Assembly (NCBI RefSeq): GCF_021631985.1
Contig: NZ_CP070225.1
Location: forward strand, 1,736,001-1,800,000
DNA length: 64,000 nucleotides
Origin: Sandaracinus amylolyticus
GTDB taxonomy: Bacteria; Myxococcota_A; Polyangia; Polyangiales; Sandaracinaceae
Reading direction: 5' to 3'
This document shows, piece by piece, positions 35,659 through 45,039 of the stretch (positions are counted from its first letter, which is position 1; each line of letters opens with the position of its first letter). The translations under genes and the position numbers were made by a program. The notes under the pieces are model-generated. The model was not told where the DNA came from. It saw nothing but the letters and a program-made list of their open reading frames with translations, and made no database searches.

Positions 35659-36780
35659 TCACTCGAAGCGCCACACGCGCACGCGGATCTCTCCTTCCTG
35701 GCGCAGCGTGCGATCGGCGAGCCCCCGGTGCGTCATGTGCCGGAGCACGTCGTCGCCGTCGAGCGATCCGTCGCCGTCGTCGCGGACCAGCGCGCCGATG
35801 TGATCCCACGCGCGCGGCAGCTCGCCCGCGTGCACGTAGCCGATCGCGAGGAGATCGCCGCGCGCGACGTGCTCGCCCCACGCGAGGCGCACCGGCGTGC
35901 CCGCGTCGTCGACGAGCACGCCCTCGGCGCGGAGGAGCAGCGACGCGCTGATCGGCCGAGCGACGCGCGAGAGGCCCGCGACCGAGACGTACGGGATCGT
36001 GCGGCCCATCGCGCGACGCGCGCCCACCAGCACGTCCGCGCAGTCCGCGCCGACGTAGCGCTCGGTCTGGTGATCACGCCCCGGCCCGCTCGAGCCGAAC
36101 ACGTTGGGCACGTGGAAGTACGTCGAGAGCCAGCCCACGTAGTCGTCGGCCTCGCGCATCGAGATGCGCATCACCGCGCGAGAGAGCCCGAAGCGATCGA
36201 CGTCGCGCGCGTCGGGTGTCCGCAGCGCGATATCGCCCTCGAGCACGATCTCGGCGGCGAGCCACATCGAGCCTGCGCCTCCGTGCACGTCGCGCGGGCG
36301 ATCGCTCGGGTGCACCGCGGTGACGACGACGCGCCCGGGCTCGATGCGCACGCCGGGCTCGCCGGTGATCGCGTGCTGCTCGTACTCCAGCACGTCGTAC
36401 CCGAGCCACTCGCCGTGCCGAGGGCCGGTGAGCACGGCGTTGCTGAACGCGGCGATCCCCGGGTTCGGCGGCACCCGCTCGACGTGCTCGAGGCGCGGCT
36501 CGATCCGCACGAAGCGGATCTGCCGCGCCCCGGGGAGCGAGCCCTGCGCTCGGCGCACACGGCCGTCCCAGCGCACGCGCGGCACGTCGGCGCGGAGCGT
36601 TCCGTCGCGATCGAGCAGCGCGACGCGGACCTCGACCTCGTCCCCGACGCGCGCCTGGACCGGACCGGTGGTCCACTCCGGATCCTGCGGACCGCGTGCG
36701 ATCAGCCGTAGATCCTGGGCCGCCACCGAGGTGGTCGAGCCCATCACGAGCAGGAGCGCGAGCAGCGGACGTCCGAACAT
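35659..36780 (-). CDS. Exported protein with candidate Cys-peptidase-like core, unknown
   Basis: A 373-residue protein with a signal peptide (cleavage near SVAAQ). The N-terminal beta domain (about 25-100, VQARVGDEVEVRVALLDRDG) resembles an Ig-like fold. A central domain follows, with VGWLSTYFHVPNVFGS and RYVGADCADVLVGARRAMG. The ADCAD motif followed by a later DHIGAL segment resembles the Cys/His arrangement of NlpC/P60-like amidases, but this is not certain. ATG 36780 is divergent from the thioredoxin gene across 145 bases that include three CGCCCGAGG repeats. A single copy with no operon partner. Confidence 0.68.
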   Translation of the reverse strand: MFGRPLLALLLVMGSTTSVAAQDLRLIARGPQDPEWTTGPVQARVGDEVEVRVALLDRDGTLRADVPRVRWDGRVRRAQGSLPGARQIRFVRIEPRLEHVERVPPNPGIAAFSNAVLTGPRHGEWLGYDVLEYEQHAITGEPGVRIEPGRVVVTAVHPSDRPRDVHGGAGSMWLAAEIVLEGDIALRTPDARDVDRFGLSRAVMRISMREADDYVGWLSTYFHVPNVFGSSGPGRDHQTERYVGADCADVLVGARRAMGRTIPYVSVAGLSRVARPISASLLLRAEGVLVDDAGTPVRLAWGEHVARGDLLAIGYVHAGELPRAWDHIGALVRDDGDGSLDGDDVLRHMTHRGLADRTLRQEGEIRVRVWRFE

Positions 36781-36925
36781 GCGGCTCGGACGCGCCGAGC
36801 GCGACGAAAGTTCTGATGCCCTTGTCGCCGGCGTGGCGGATGGCTAAGGCTTGCGCGTCCCGGCCTTTCGCCCGAGGGCTTCATCTGCCCTCTTCGCCCG
36901 AGGCCCTCTTCGCCCGAGGATCTGG

Positions 36926-37579
36926 ATGCCCGCGATCGCCGTCACCGAGGCCACCTTCGAGCGCGATGTCCTGCGCTCCGAGCTCCCCGTCCTGATCGAC
37001 TTCCACGCCGACTGGTGCCAGCCGTGCAAGGTCCAGTCGCCGATCGTCGACGAGGTCGCGCGCGAGCTCGAAGGCAAGCTCAAGGTCGTCAAGATCGACG
37101 TCGACAAGAACCCGAGGATCGCGGCGAGCTTCCGCGTGCAGTCGATCCCCCAGCTCTTCGTGATCGATCAGGGCCAGGTCGCCGCGCACCACGATCGAGG
37201 GGTCGCGAACAAGCAGCAGATCCTGCAGATGGTGCGGCCCTTCCTGCCCACCCAGGGCAACGAGCTCAAGCCTGCCGATCTCGCGATGCTGATGCAGCAG
37301 CGGCGCGTCGTGCCGGTCGATCTGCGCGAGCCCGCGGCGTACGCGCGCTACCGCATCCCGGGCGCGGTGAACATCCCCGCCGCGGATCTCCCGAAGCGCG
37401 CCGCCGAGCTGCAGCCGCGCGACGGACGGCTGCGCGTGCTCTACGCGCGGAGCGGTGACGAGGCGCGCGATCTCGCGGACTCGCTCGGCAAGCAGGGCCT
37501 CCAGGTGGGCTGGCTCTCGGGCGGCTTCCTGCACTGGGAGGCCGACGGGCTGCCGGTCGAGCGAGGCAAGCCCGCGTGA
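36926..37579 (+). CDS. Thioredoxin-rhodanese fusion protein with inactive rhodanese site
   Basis: A 217-residue protein. Residues about 1-105 are a thioredoxin fold with active site DWCQPCK (WCxPC) and the cis-Pro region SIPQLFVID. Residues about 115-210 are a rhodanese-homology domain (VPVDLREPAAYARYRIPGAVNIP). In the rhodanese active loop the Cys is replaced: LYARSGDEA in place of the usual YCRSG. Thiol-disulfide activity is therefore likely but sulfurtransferase activity is not. ATG 36926 follows CGAGGA. The stop overlaps the next GTG (GTGA). Confidence 0.87.
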   Translation: MPAIAVTEATFERDVLRSELPVLIDFHADWCQPCKVQSPIVDEVARELEGKLKVVKIDVDKNPRIAASFRVQSIPQLFVIDQGQVAAHHDRGVANKQQILQMVRPFLPTQGNELKPADLAMLMQQRRVVPVDLREPAAYARYRIPGAVNIPAADLPKRAAELQPRDGRLRVLYARSGDEARDLADSLGKQGLQVGWLSGGFLHWEADGLPVERGKPA

Positions 37580-38073
37580 GCGAGGGCCGCGTCCGGCTCC
37601 GCCTGCAGGGTGAGCCCGAGGCGCTGACCCTCCCGATGCGGGAAGGCGAGGCGAGGGTGCGCGTGCGCGCGCCCTCGATCGCGATCGTGGCGGCGACGCG
37701 CGCGTCGGACGCGGACGCGTTCGCGACGATGCTCGCCGAGGCGGCGCGCACCAGCGGTCGTGCCGTGATCGAGCACCGCGCCGCGCTGCGGGCGAAGTCG
37801 GGCGCGGAGACGATCGACGGCGTGCTGCGCGCATCGTCCGATGCGCTGCCCGCCGCGATCGACACGCTGCTCGCTGCCGAGGAGGACGCGCTGCGCATCG
37901 TGATCGGCGCGCCCTTCGTCGCGCTCGCGCGGGCGGACCTCTCGGTGCTGATCACGTCGGGCAGCACGCCGGTGCAGTGGGATCCCCAGCTCCGCGCGCT
38001 GCGCGATCGCTTCGAGCTCGTGATCCCCGAGCCGCGCCCCGGGCTCGCGCGCGCGCTGGTCGCGCGGCTGTGA
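37576..38073 (+). CDS. Small cytosolic protein, unknown
   Basis: A 165-residue protein: a short basic N-terminus, then a Rossmann-like alternation (SIAIVAATRASDADAFATML; RIVIGAPFVALARADLSVLI) ending FELVIPEPRPGLARALVARL. No nucleotide-binding glycine motif is convincing. GTG 37576 overlaps the thioredoxin-rhodanese stop, so it is cotranscribed with it. The last base of its stop abuts the convergent response-regulator gene. Confidence 0.65.
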   Translation: MSEGRVRLRLQGEPEALTLPMREGEARVRVRAPSIAIVAATRASDADAFATMLAEAARTSGRAVIEHRAALRAKSGAETIDGVLRASSDALPAAIDTLLAAEEDALRIVIGAPFVALARADLSVLITSGSTPVQWDPQLRALRDRFELVIPEPRPGLARALVARL

Positions 38074-39498
38074 TCACGCCGCGCGCACGAGGCGCGCGGT
38101 GAGCAGCTGGAACACGATCTTCCCGAGCTCGAAGCTGCCCATGCCGAGCTCGCTCGCGAGCGCGCGCACGCTCTTGTCGCCGTCGATCGCGTCGAGCACC
38201 GAGCGCTCCTCGGGCGCGAGGCGATCGAGATCGATCGCGGCGATCGCGTCGCGATCGGGGCGCAGCACGTCGTCCCACGAGCGGATCTGCTCCTCGATGA
38301 GCCGCCACTCGTCGACGCGCCGCAGCCCCTCCATGAGGATCGCGCCGATCGGCAGGCCGAGCCGCGCCTCGAGCGCCTCGGGGCGCGTCGCGAAGCGCAC
38401 GAAGCGGTAGCTGCCCTTCTTCCAGCGCAGCGCCTCGTACACGAGCTCGCTGGTCTGGCGCACCAGCGCGCGCTGCAGCTCTTCGTGCGAGAGGTAGCCG
38501 AGCTTCACGAGGCGTGTGCCGAGCAGCGTGCGCGGCCCGGCCGCGCGCGCATCGAGCAGGCGATCGAGATCGTCGCGATCGAGGAGCTCTTCCTCGAGCA
38601 GATAGCGACCGAGCAGGAACTCCTGATCCTGCGCGCGACCCAGCGCGAGATCGATCGCGCCGTGGCTCATGCACACCGAGACGGTGCGCTCCTCTCCGCC
38701 CGCACGACGCACCTCGAGCACGCCGGTCTGCCGCAGGTGCTGGAGCATCTGCAGCACCTCGCCGAGCGGCACGTGCTCGATGCGTCCCTCGAGCCCGACC
38801 TCGCCGCGCAGCGCGGGCACCATCTCCGCGATCTCGCCCGCGAAGCCCAGCAGCGCCTCGGGCGCGCACGTGGCCTCGATGCGCGCGGCGAGCGCGCCCT
38901 GCGTCAGCGGCTCGGTCATCGGCGACGCCGCGATCGCCTCGACCGCGAGCGCGGCGACGTGCGCTGCGACGCGGCGCGACTGGCCTTCGATCTCGCGCCG
39001 GCGATCCTCCGCTTCGCGCGTGCCCTCGGCCCCGTCCTCGCCGTCCTCGATCGCCCTCGCTTCACGCGACAACGTGGAGCGCTCGCCGGAGTCGTCGGCC
39101 AGCGGCGGTGGGGGCGAGCTCTGCGCCGCGGCGCGCGCCATCGCGTGGGTGGTCACCGCGAGCAGCGCCTCGGGCGAGAACGGCTTGGTGATCGCGTCGA
39201 GCGCGCCCGTCTGCGCCAGGAACCCGTCGCCGATCCGATCGGCCTTCGCGCTCATCAGCACCACCGGGACGCGCGCGAGGTTGTCGATGCCGCGCAGCGC
39301 CTGGCAGAGCTGGAATCCGTTCATGTGCGGCATCACGAAGTCGACGAGCACCAGGTCGGGCACCGTCGCGCTCGCGCGCTCGAGCCCTTCGCGTCCGTCC
39401 GCCGCGAGCACGACCTCGAAGCCCGCCTGCACGAGGGTCCGCTCGACCACTCGGCGCACGGTGCTGCTGTCGTCGACGACGAGGACGCGGCGTGACAT
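38074..39498 (-). CDS. Response regulator with DUF4388 (PATAN-type) output domain
   Basis: A 474-residue protein. The REC domain is at about 1-120 (VLVVDDSSTVRRVV; VLVDFVMPHMNG with the phospho-acceptor Asp; VPVVLMSAKADR; ITKPFSPEALL). After a charged linker comes a DUF4388-type domain at about 240-300 (IEHVPLGEVLQMLQHLRQTGVLEV). A helical C-terminus follows (LLGTRLVKLGYLSHEELQRALVRQT) and ends in a winged-helix-like tail. These proteins control motility or development in myxobacteria. ATG 39498 is taken; an ATG at 39513 is in frame and neither has a clear ribosome site. Confidence 0.85.
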   Translation of the reverse strand: MSRRVLVVDDSSTVRRVVERTLVQAGFEVVLAADGREGLERASATVPDLVLVDFVMPHMNGFQLCQALRGIDNLARVPVVLMSAKADRIGDGFLAQTGALDAITKPFSPEALLAVTTHAMARAAAQSSPPPPLADDSGERSTLSREARAIEDGEDGAEGTREAEDRRREIEGQSRRVAAHVAALAVEAIAASPMTEPLTQGALAARIEATCAPEALLGFAGEIAEMVPALRGEVGLEGRIEHVPLGEVLQMLQHLRQTGVLEVRRAGGEERTVSVCMSHGAIDLALGRAQDQEFLLGRYLLEEELLDRDDLDRLLDARAAGPRTLLGTRLVKLGYLSHEELQRALVRQTSELVYEALRWKKGSYRFVRFATRPEALEARLGLPIGAILMEGLRRVDEWRLIEEQIRSWDDVLRPDRDAIAAIDLDRLAPEERSVLDAIDGDKSVRALASELGMGSFELGKIVFQLLTARLVRAA

Positions 39499-39539
39499 CG
39501 AGGTGGCGAGCATACCCAAGATGCCCGCGCGACGATCCC

Positions 39540-40328
39540 TCACGGAGCGAGATCGCGCACCAGGATCTCGGCGCCGTCGATGGCACGGCGCATCGGCTCG
39601 GGCAGGTGCGGGACGAGCACCGCGAGCCCGAAGAGCACCGCCGCGAGCCCTGCTGCGGCGCGCAGCGGCATCGACACGATCGGCGCGGAGACCGCCGGCG
39701 CGAGCCGGCTCGCGACGCCGAGCAACACCTCGAGCGCGATCAGCGCGATCGCGGCCGGTGCGGCGAACGCGACTGCGAGCGTGAGCGCGTGCGTCACGAT
39801 GCGCGCGGCGCCGAGCGCGACCTCGGCGAGCTCGACCGACGGAATCGTCGCGCCGGGAGGCACCGCGACCAGTCCCTCGCCGAGCGCCGCGATCACGAGC
39901 CGATGGCCGCCGAGCCCGAGGAAGATCACGGTGCCGAGCAAGAGATGGAGCTGCCCGAGCGGGCTCGTCGTCTCGCCCTGCGCGGTCGTGATCTCCGCGC
40001 TCGACGCGGGCGCGCGCATCGCGTCGATCACCCGGCCCGCGTGATCGAGCGCGATCAGCGGGATCGCGGTCGCGATCGCGAAGACGAGCCCGATCGCACC
40101 TTCGCGCAGCGCGAGCGCCGCGAGCGCGAACGTGTCCTCGGGCAGCGCCGGCGCGACCGAGAGCCCGAGCGGCGTGAGCGCGATCGTGAGCACGAGCAGC
40201 AGCGCGGCCCGCAGCGCCGGCGGCGTGTCGCGCAGCGCGAGCCAGGGGACCACGACGGTGAGCGGTGCGACGCGCGACGCCACCAGGATCGCGACGCCGA
40301 TCACCCGCGCATCGAGGAGCTCGGGCAT
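39540..40328 (-). CDS. Type III export apparatus protein, SctT/FliR family
   Basis: A 262-residue membrane protein with about six helices and the FliR/SctT pattern (LVASRVAPLTVVVPWLALRDTP; IGLVFAIATAIPLIALDHAGRVID; FAAPAAIALIALEVLLGVASRLAP). The family builds the export gate of flagellar or injectisome secretion. ATG 40328 overlaps the stop of the SctS-like gene (TGATG). No SctR/FliP, SctU/FlhB or ATPase gene lies within the window, so this is an isolated pair. Confidence 0.85.
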   Translation of the reverse strand: MPELLDARVIGVAILVASRVAPLTVVVPWLALRDTPPALRAALLLVLTIALTPLGLSVAPALPEDTFALAALALREGAIGLVFAIATAIPLIALDHAGRVIDAMRAPASSAEITTAQGETTSPLGQLHLLLGTVIFLGLGGHRLVIAALGEGLVAVPPGATIPSVELAEVALGAARIVTHALTLAVAFAAPAAIALIALEVLLGVASRLAPAVSAPIVSMPLRAAAGLAAVLFGLAVLVPHLPEPMRRAIDGAEILVRDLAP

Positions 40329-40597
40329 CAGTCCACGAGGCGCGGGATCGCGAGCCAGAGCTCCGACGTGAAGCGCACCAGCTCCCCGCTCATCCACGCG
40401 CCCACGAGCGCGAGCGTCAGCGCGACCGCGACGAGCTTCGGCACGAACGAGAGCGTCGGCTCCTGGACCTGCGTCACCGCCTGCAAGAGCGCGATCGCGA
40501 GCCCGACCACGACGCTCACCGCCAGCACCGGCCCGGACACCAGCAGCACGAGGTAGAGCGTCTCCGCGGTCAGGCGCGCGAGATCGGCGGCGGTCAC
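40328..40597 (-). CDS. Type III export apparatus protein, SctS/FliQ family
   Basis: An 89-residue protein with two transmembrane helices (LVLLVSGPVLAVSVVVGLAI; PKLVAVALTLALVGAWMSGEL) and the FliQ signature ALLQAVTQVQEPTLSFVPK. The length and motif fit SctS/FliQ exactly. GTG start at 40597. It is translationally coupled to the SctT gene. The product would assemble with SctR and SctT in the export gate. Confidence 0.9.
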   Translation of the reverse strand: MTAADLARLTAETLYLVLLVSGPVLAVSVVVGLAIALLQAVTQVQEPTLSFVPKLVAVALTLALVGAWMSGELVRFTSELWLAIPRLVD

Positions 40598-40691
40598 GCG
40601 CCGAGGCTATCACGCGTGGAAACCACGCAGTGCGTCCGCGCACGCGCTCGCTTGTGGCGAAGGCCGCGAACGCTCTACGAATTCTGTCTCG

Positions 40692-42659
40692 ATGGCACGC
40701 CCCGACCGCTTTCGCTCCAACGGCCGCGTCCTCTTCCTCACCGAGGACTCCGAGCTCCTCCGACGACAACTCGCCGGCGAGACGGTGCCGCTCGAGACGC
40801 TGCTCTCGGCGAAGCTGATCGACAACATCTCGACCGACGAGATCACGCCCGGCTGGGTGTGCTTCCACTACGACGAGACGCTCGGCGAGTACTCGCTCGT
40901 CGGTCTGCGTGGCGGGCTCTTCGATCGCAGCACGCTCAAGAGCGGCCGGTTCGACGTCATCGTCAGCGGCGAGAGCAAGGGCTGCGGCAGCTCGCGCGAG
41001 CAGGCGCCCTACAGCGAGCTCGCGGCCGGCGTGAAGCTCGTGATCGCGCGCAGCATCGAGAAGATCTACGGGCAGAACTGCCAGAACATCGGGCTGCTCA
41101 CCTCGACGGACTTCTCGCTGATCCCGCGGCTCGTGCGCGGCGAGGAGATCGCGATCGACGAGTTCACGAGCGGGCTCGATCCCATCAGCGCCGACATCGT
41201 CCGAGCGGGCGGGCTCTTCGAGTACAACAAGCTGCGCATGGCGGGCGAGCGCACGCCGCCCGCGATCACGACCGCGACGCGCCCGATGACGATGGTCGAG
41301 AAGATCATCGCCGCGCACGCGGTGGTCGACGCGAAGACCGGCACGCTCGGCGTGCCCGCGGTGAAGCCCGGTGACGCGCTCTTCGTGCGCACCGACGTGC
41401 GCTTCTCGCACGAGTACGTGACGCCGATGGCCGACGCGCTCTTCGTCGCCGCGCTCGGCAAGGACGCGAAGGTCGCGGAGCGCGAGAGCGTCTTCACCTT
41501 CCGCGATCACCTCACGTTCCTCGGCGACGTGATGGACGAGAAGAAGAAGTCGATGGGCTTGCTCGATCGCGCGAGCGGCCTCGCCGACACCCAGGAGCGC
41601 TTCGCGAAGAAGCACGCGCTCAAGCTCTACGGCGAGGTCCCCGCCGGCGGCTCGGAAGCGATCTGCCACAACGCGGTGATCGAGGACATCGCGCTGCCCG
41701 GCCAGATCGTGACCGGCACCGACTCGCACACCTGCATGGCGGGCGCGCTCGGCTGCTTCGCGTTCGGCGTGGGCAGCACCGACATGGCGAACGCCTGGTA
41801 CACGCGCGACGTGCGCGTGAAGGTGCCCGAGACCGTGCGCTTCGTGCTGCGCGGGACGCTGCGCCCCGGTGTGAGCGCGAAGGACGTGATGCTGCACATC
41901 CTCGCGCAGCCCTTCTTCCGCACGTCGCGCGGCATCGGGAAGGTCCTCGAGTTCGCGGGCGAGGGCCTGCAGGCGTTGCCGATGGACGAGCAGGCGACGC
42001 TCACGAACATGGCGGTCGAGGCGGGCGGCTTCACCGGCATCCTCGAGCCGGGCGAGGTCGTGGTCGACTATCTCGCGTCGATGCGCGGGCTCTCCAAGGA
42101 CGCGATCCGCGCGCGCATCGTCACGAGCGATCCCGGCGCGGAGTACCTCGACACGTTCGACATCGATCTCGCCGACGTGCCGGTGATGGTCGCGACGCCG
42201 GGCGATCCCCGCAACGGCGTGCCGATGCAGCAGCTCGAGGGCGACGTCGCGATCGACATCGCGTACGGCGGCTCGTGCACCGGCGGCAAGAAGGTCGACA
42301 TGGACATGTACGCGCTCGTGCTACGCAAGGCGCTCGAGCGCGGCCAGAAGATCGCGAGCGGCGTGCACTGCTACATCCAGTTCGGCTCGCAGCACATCCG
42401 CCGCTACGCCGAGCAGCAGGGCTACGTCGACGTGTTCCGCGAGGTGGGCGTCGAGCTGATCAACCCGTCGTGCGGCGCGTGCATCAACGCGGGCCCGGGC
42501 GCGTCGGCGGCCAAGGAGCAGGTCACCGTCAGCGCGATCAACCGCAATTTCCCGGGGCGAAGTGGCCCGGGGAAGGTCTATCTCGCGAGCCCCCTGACGG
42601 TCGCGGCGAGCGCGGTCGCGGGTCGAATCGTCGATCCGATCGCGTTCCTCGAGGGCTGA
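40692..42659 (+). CDS. Aconitase-superfamily hydro-lyase with swivel domain first
   Basis: A 655-residue enzyme. The small swivel domain comes first (about 20-200: DNISTDEITPGWVCFHYDE, GESKGCGSSREQAPYSELAA), followed by the large [4Fe-4S] domain (about 215-650). Cluster Cys sites are GTDSHTC, GGSCTGGKK and NPSCGAC. AcnA and LeuC-LeuD have the opposite order; AcnB has the swivel early but with a HEAT domain, which is missing here. The substrate is therefore unclear (aconitate, homoaconitate, isopropylmalate or methylcitrate-type). The 94-bp region upstream is divergent from sctS. The stop overlaps the ATG of a small lipoprotein gene. Confidence 0.9.
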   Translation: MARPDRFRSNGRVLFLTEDSELLRRQLAGETVPLETLLSAKLIDNISTDEITPGWVCFHYDETLGEYSLVGLRGGLFDRSTLKSGRFDVIVSGESKGCGSSREQAPYSELAAGVKLVIARSIEKIYGQNCQNIGLLTSTDFSLIPRLVRGEEIAIDEFTSGLDPISADIVRAGGLFEYNKLRMAGERTPPAITTATRPMTMVEKIIAAHAVVDAKTGTLGVPAVKPGDALFVRTDVRFSHEYVTPMADALFVAALGKDAKVAERESVFTFRDHLTFLGDVMDEKKKSMGLLDRASGLADTQERFAKKHALKLYGEVPAGGSEAICHNAVIEDIALPGQIVTGTDSHTCMAGALGCFAFGVGSTDMANAWYTRDVRVKVPETVRFVLRGTLRPGVSAKDVMLHILAQPFFRTSRGIGKVLEFAGEGLQALPMDEQATLTNMAVEAGGFTGILEPGEVVVDYLASMRGLSKDAIRARIVTSDPGAEYLDTFDIDLADVPVMVATPGDPRNGVPMQQLEGDVAIDIAYGGSCTGGKKVDMDMYALVLRKALERGQKIASGVHCYIQFGSQHIRRYAEQQGYVDVFREVGVELINPSCGACINAGPGASAAKEQVTVSAINRNFPGRSGPGKVYLASPLTVAASAVAGRIVDPIAFLEG

Positions 42660-42952
42660 TGCGCGCGCTCGCGGCGCTGCTGGTGCTCGGCCTCGCGGCG
42701 TGCGGCAGCGAGGTCGATCCCTACTGCAGCGAGGTGGACGACCCGACCGGCCGAGGCGTCGCGCTGTGCCGTGCGGGAAGCGAGACGCCGGTGTGCGACG
42801 TACCGGGCGAGACGGCGCACTGGGAGCGCACGAGCAGCGGCGGCGCGGTGCGCCTCGTCGGAGGAACGCTCGCGTTCTGCGACGACGCGCGCGAGGTCGT
42901 GTGCACCGATCGCAGCGTCGCGCCGTACTGCCTGCCGGAGTTGAGGGACTGA
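42659..42952 (+). CDS. Small lipoprotein, unknown
   Basis: A 97-residue lipoprotein (lipobox LGLAAC) with six further cysteines over a short beta-like chain (CSEVDDPTGRGVALC; CDVPGETAHWERTSSGG; FCDDAREVVC). No family is recognised. ATG 42659 overlaps the aconitase-family stop (TGATG), so it is translationally coupled, but its export to the envelope makes a metabolic link unlikely. Confidence 0.7.
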   Translation: MRALAALLVLGLAACGSEVDPYCSEVDDPTGRGVALCRAGSETPVCDVPGETAHWERTSSGGAVRLVGGTLAFCDDAREVVCTDRSVAPYCLPELRD

Positions 42953-42985
42953 GCTGCGACCTCGACGCGCGGGTGAGGTCGCAGC
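42953..42985. terminator. Bidirectional hairpin between convergent genes
   Basis: GCTGCGACCTC (42953-42963) pairs perfectly with GAGGTCGCAGC (42975-42985), an 11-bp stem with an 11-base loop. It starts on the base after the lipoprotein stop and 11 bases beyond the convergent RCC1 gene. Confidence 0.7.
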
Positions 42986-42996
42986 GCGGCTGATAT

Positions 42997-44862
42997 CTAC
43001 GGAACGGTCACGATGATCGGACGTTCTTGCACGAACGTCGTTCCATCTCCGAGCGAGCCACTGGTGTTCGAGCCCCAACAGCGGACGCCGCCGTTCGACT
43101 GGAGGGTGCAACTGTACGAGTTTCCCAGTCGGATACCGATTGCGTCTCCGAGTCCTACGACGTCGACTGCTGTCGTCGACGGATCTCGCGTTCCGGTCCC
43201 GAGTTGACCGAGATTGTTCGAGCCCCAGCACTGCACGCCGCCGGTCGTGCGCACGACGCAGCTGTGGGTGGTCCCGGCGTCGATTGCGGTCACGCCATCG
43301 AGCCCGGTGAGTCCGACCGGCGTGACGCGCGCACTCGTGTCGCCAACGCCCAATTGGCCGCTGCCATTCGCACCCCAGCAGCTCACGCGTCCGCCTTCCT
43401 GCACGGCGCACGTGTGCGCTCTCCCAGCGGCGATTCCGATCGCACTCGTCAGGTCGCGAGCGGCGACGGGGGCGTTTCTCTCGGTGGTCGTGCTGTCGCC
43501 GAGTTGCCCCTGAGAGTTCGCACCCCAGCACCACACGGTGCGATCGTTTCGCACGACGCACGTGTGGTTCTCGCCCGCAGAAATCGCTATCGCCGCGAGC
43601 GCCCCTCCGATGCCGTAGACCGTGACCGGTGCCGGACTGCTCGTGAACGTTCGGTTGCCCAGCTGCCCGAGTGCGTTGTGTCCCCAACAACGCACGAAGC
43701 CGTTCCGTTGGCGCACACACGTGTGAAGGAGTCCCGCCGTAATCTCGAGTGGCTCGGTGAAACCGATTACCTCCACAGGACTCGTCTGCTGGGCACCTGA
43801 TGCGTTCGGCCCAGCCTGTCCGTACTCCGACCAGCCCCAGCAGCGCACCGTGTCATCGCGAAGAAGCGCGCACGTATGGTTCACGCCGACGGCGACGGCT
43901 ACGGCGTTGTCGATTCCCGGTACGACGATCGGCCGAAGTCGCGTCGTCGTCGTGCCGTCGCCGAGCTGACCGAACGAGTTGTTGCCCCAGCACGCGATGG
44001 TGCCGTCTTCGCGCAGGACGCAAGTGTGACGGTCTCCGAGTCCGACGCTGAGAGCCTCGCTGCATCCACTCGGCGTGCACGACAGTGCGCAGAGCTCTCC
44101 GCAGCTCGAACAGTTCGCGAGTGTTCCGAGTGTCTCTTCGCAGCCGTTCGCGAAATCGTCGTCACAATCCGCAGATCCACCGACGCAGGCGGAGATGGTG
44201 CATCGACCTGCGGAGCAGCGGACAGCGCTTGCTCCCGCAGCCTCTCCGCAGCTCGAGTCCGCCGCAGCACCGTCGACGACCAAGTCGCAGTCATCGTCGA
44301 GCCCGTTGCACGTCTCCGCTGCCGGCCCGATGCTGCCCGTGCAAGCGCCCCACTCGGCGGTCGCCGTGCAGACCTGCGTGCCAGCGGAGCACTCGCCCGT
44401 ATTCGAGCCATCTGGACACTCTCGGGTCGTTCCGATGGCGCACGGACACCCTTCGTTCGCGCCTCCGGTGCAGTTCTCGTCGAGCTCCGCGGCGTCACAG
44501 ACCTCGGTCCCGTCCGGACGGCAGTCGGAACACGCATCGTTGCAGTCGCGGCTGTCGTCGACGTACCCACTCGGCGCGATGCACGCCTGCGTCGTCGACG
44601 CAGGATCTCCGAACCCGTCGCGATCCGCGTCGCGATGGAAAGTGTGCAGCGCGCACCCGTCGGGCGCCGTCGGGCTCGTTGCGCCGGAGTCGGGAAGTTC
44701 GCAGCGCCAGCCTCCGTCGGCCTCGTGCCACGTGCCACCGTTGCGGCAGATGCAGCGGTTGAGCTCGCGATCGTACTGCAGCGCGGGATCGCCGCACCTC
44801 GGAGTCTCGCACGCCGCGGCGAGCGCGCAGCAGGCCCAAAAACACCACGTAGACACTCTCAT
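42997..44862 (-). CDS. RCC1-repeat lipoprotein with Cys-rich stalk
   Basis: A 621-residue lipoprotein (lipobox ALAAAC). Residues about 25-280 form a Cys-rich region with Ca-binding-like [10 protein letters not shown] and repeated CNGLDDDCD motifs (putative metal-binding motif repeats). Residues about 285-620 carry seven RCC1/ATS1-type repeats ([20 protein letters not shown], then [12 protein letters not shown] and so on), predicting a seven-bladed propeller. The mRNA has GGAGGGG before ATG 44862. A lone surface protein; the ligand is unknown. Codon use is less GC-biased than its neighbours, with more frequent A/T third positions. Confidence 0.9.
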   Translation of the reverse strand: MRVSTWCFWACCALAAACETPRCGDPALQYDRELNRCICRNGGTWHEADGGWRCELPDSGATSPTAPDGCALHTFHRDADRDGFGDPASTTQACIAPSGYVDDSRDCNDACSDCRPDGTEVCDAAELDENCTGGANEGCPCAIGTTRECPDGSNTGECSAGTQVCTATAEWGACTGSIGPAAETCNGLDDDCDLVVDGAAADSSCGEAAGASAVRCSAGRCTISACVGGSADCDDDFANGCEETLGTLANCSSCGELCALSCTPSGCSEALSVGLGDRHTCVLREDGTIACWGNNSFGQLGDGTTTTRLRPIVVPGIDNAVAVAVGVNHTCALLRDDTVRCWGWSEYGQAGPNASGAQQTSPVEVIGFTEPLEITAGLLHTCVRQRNGFVRCWGHNALGQLGNRTFTSSPAPVTVYGIGGALAAIAISAGENHTCVVRNDRTVWCWGANSQGQLGDSTTTERNAPVAARDLTSAIGIAAGRAHTCAVQEGGRVSCWGANGSGQLGVGDTSARVTPVGLTGLDGVTAIDAGTTHSCVVRTTGGVQCWGSNNLGQLGTGTRDPSTTAVDVVGLGDAIGIRLGNSYSCTLQSNGGVRCWGSNTSGSLGDGTTFVQERPIIVTVP

Positions 44863-44983
44863 GATCGGCGCCCCTCCAGTCGCCCGCGACCCCGCGCGAC
44901 GCGAGACTGCATGTGCGCGTCTGGTCCAGCAACTGCGGCCCACATCGCGCCAGCATGCGAGTTGTTGCGTCCCGAAGGCGCGA

Positions 44984-45013
44984 ACGGCGAGCTCGCGGAT
45001 GCGAGCTCGCCGT
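44984..45013 (-). terminator. Strong hairpin after the Cys-rich lipoprotein gene
   Basis: ACGGCGAGCTCGC-GGAT-GCGAGCTCGCCGT is a perfect 13-bp stem with a 4-base loop, 26 bases past the stop at 45040 on the minus strand. Confidence 0.7.
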
Positions 45014-45039
45014 CCTTGGTCATCGCGCTATCGCGCGGA

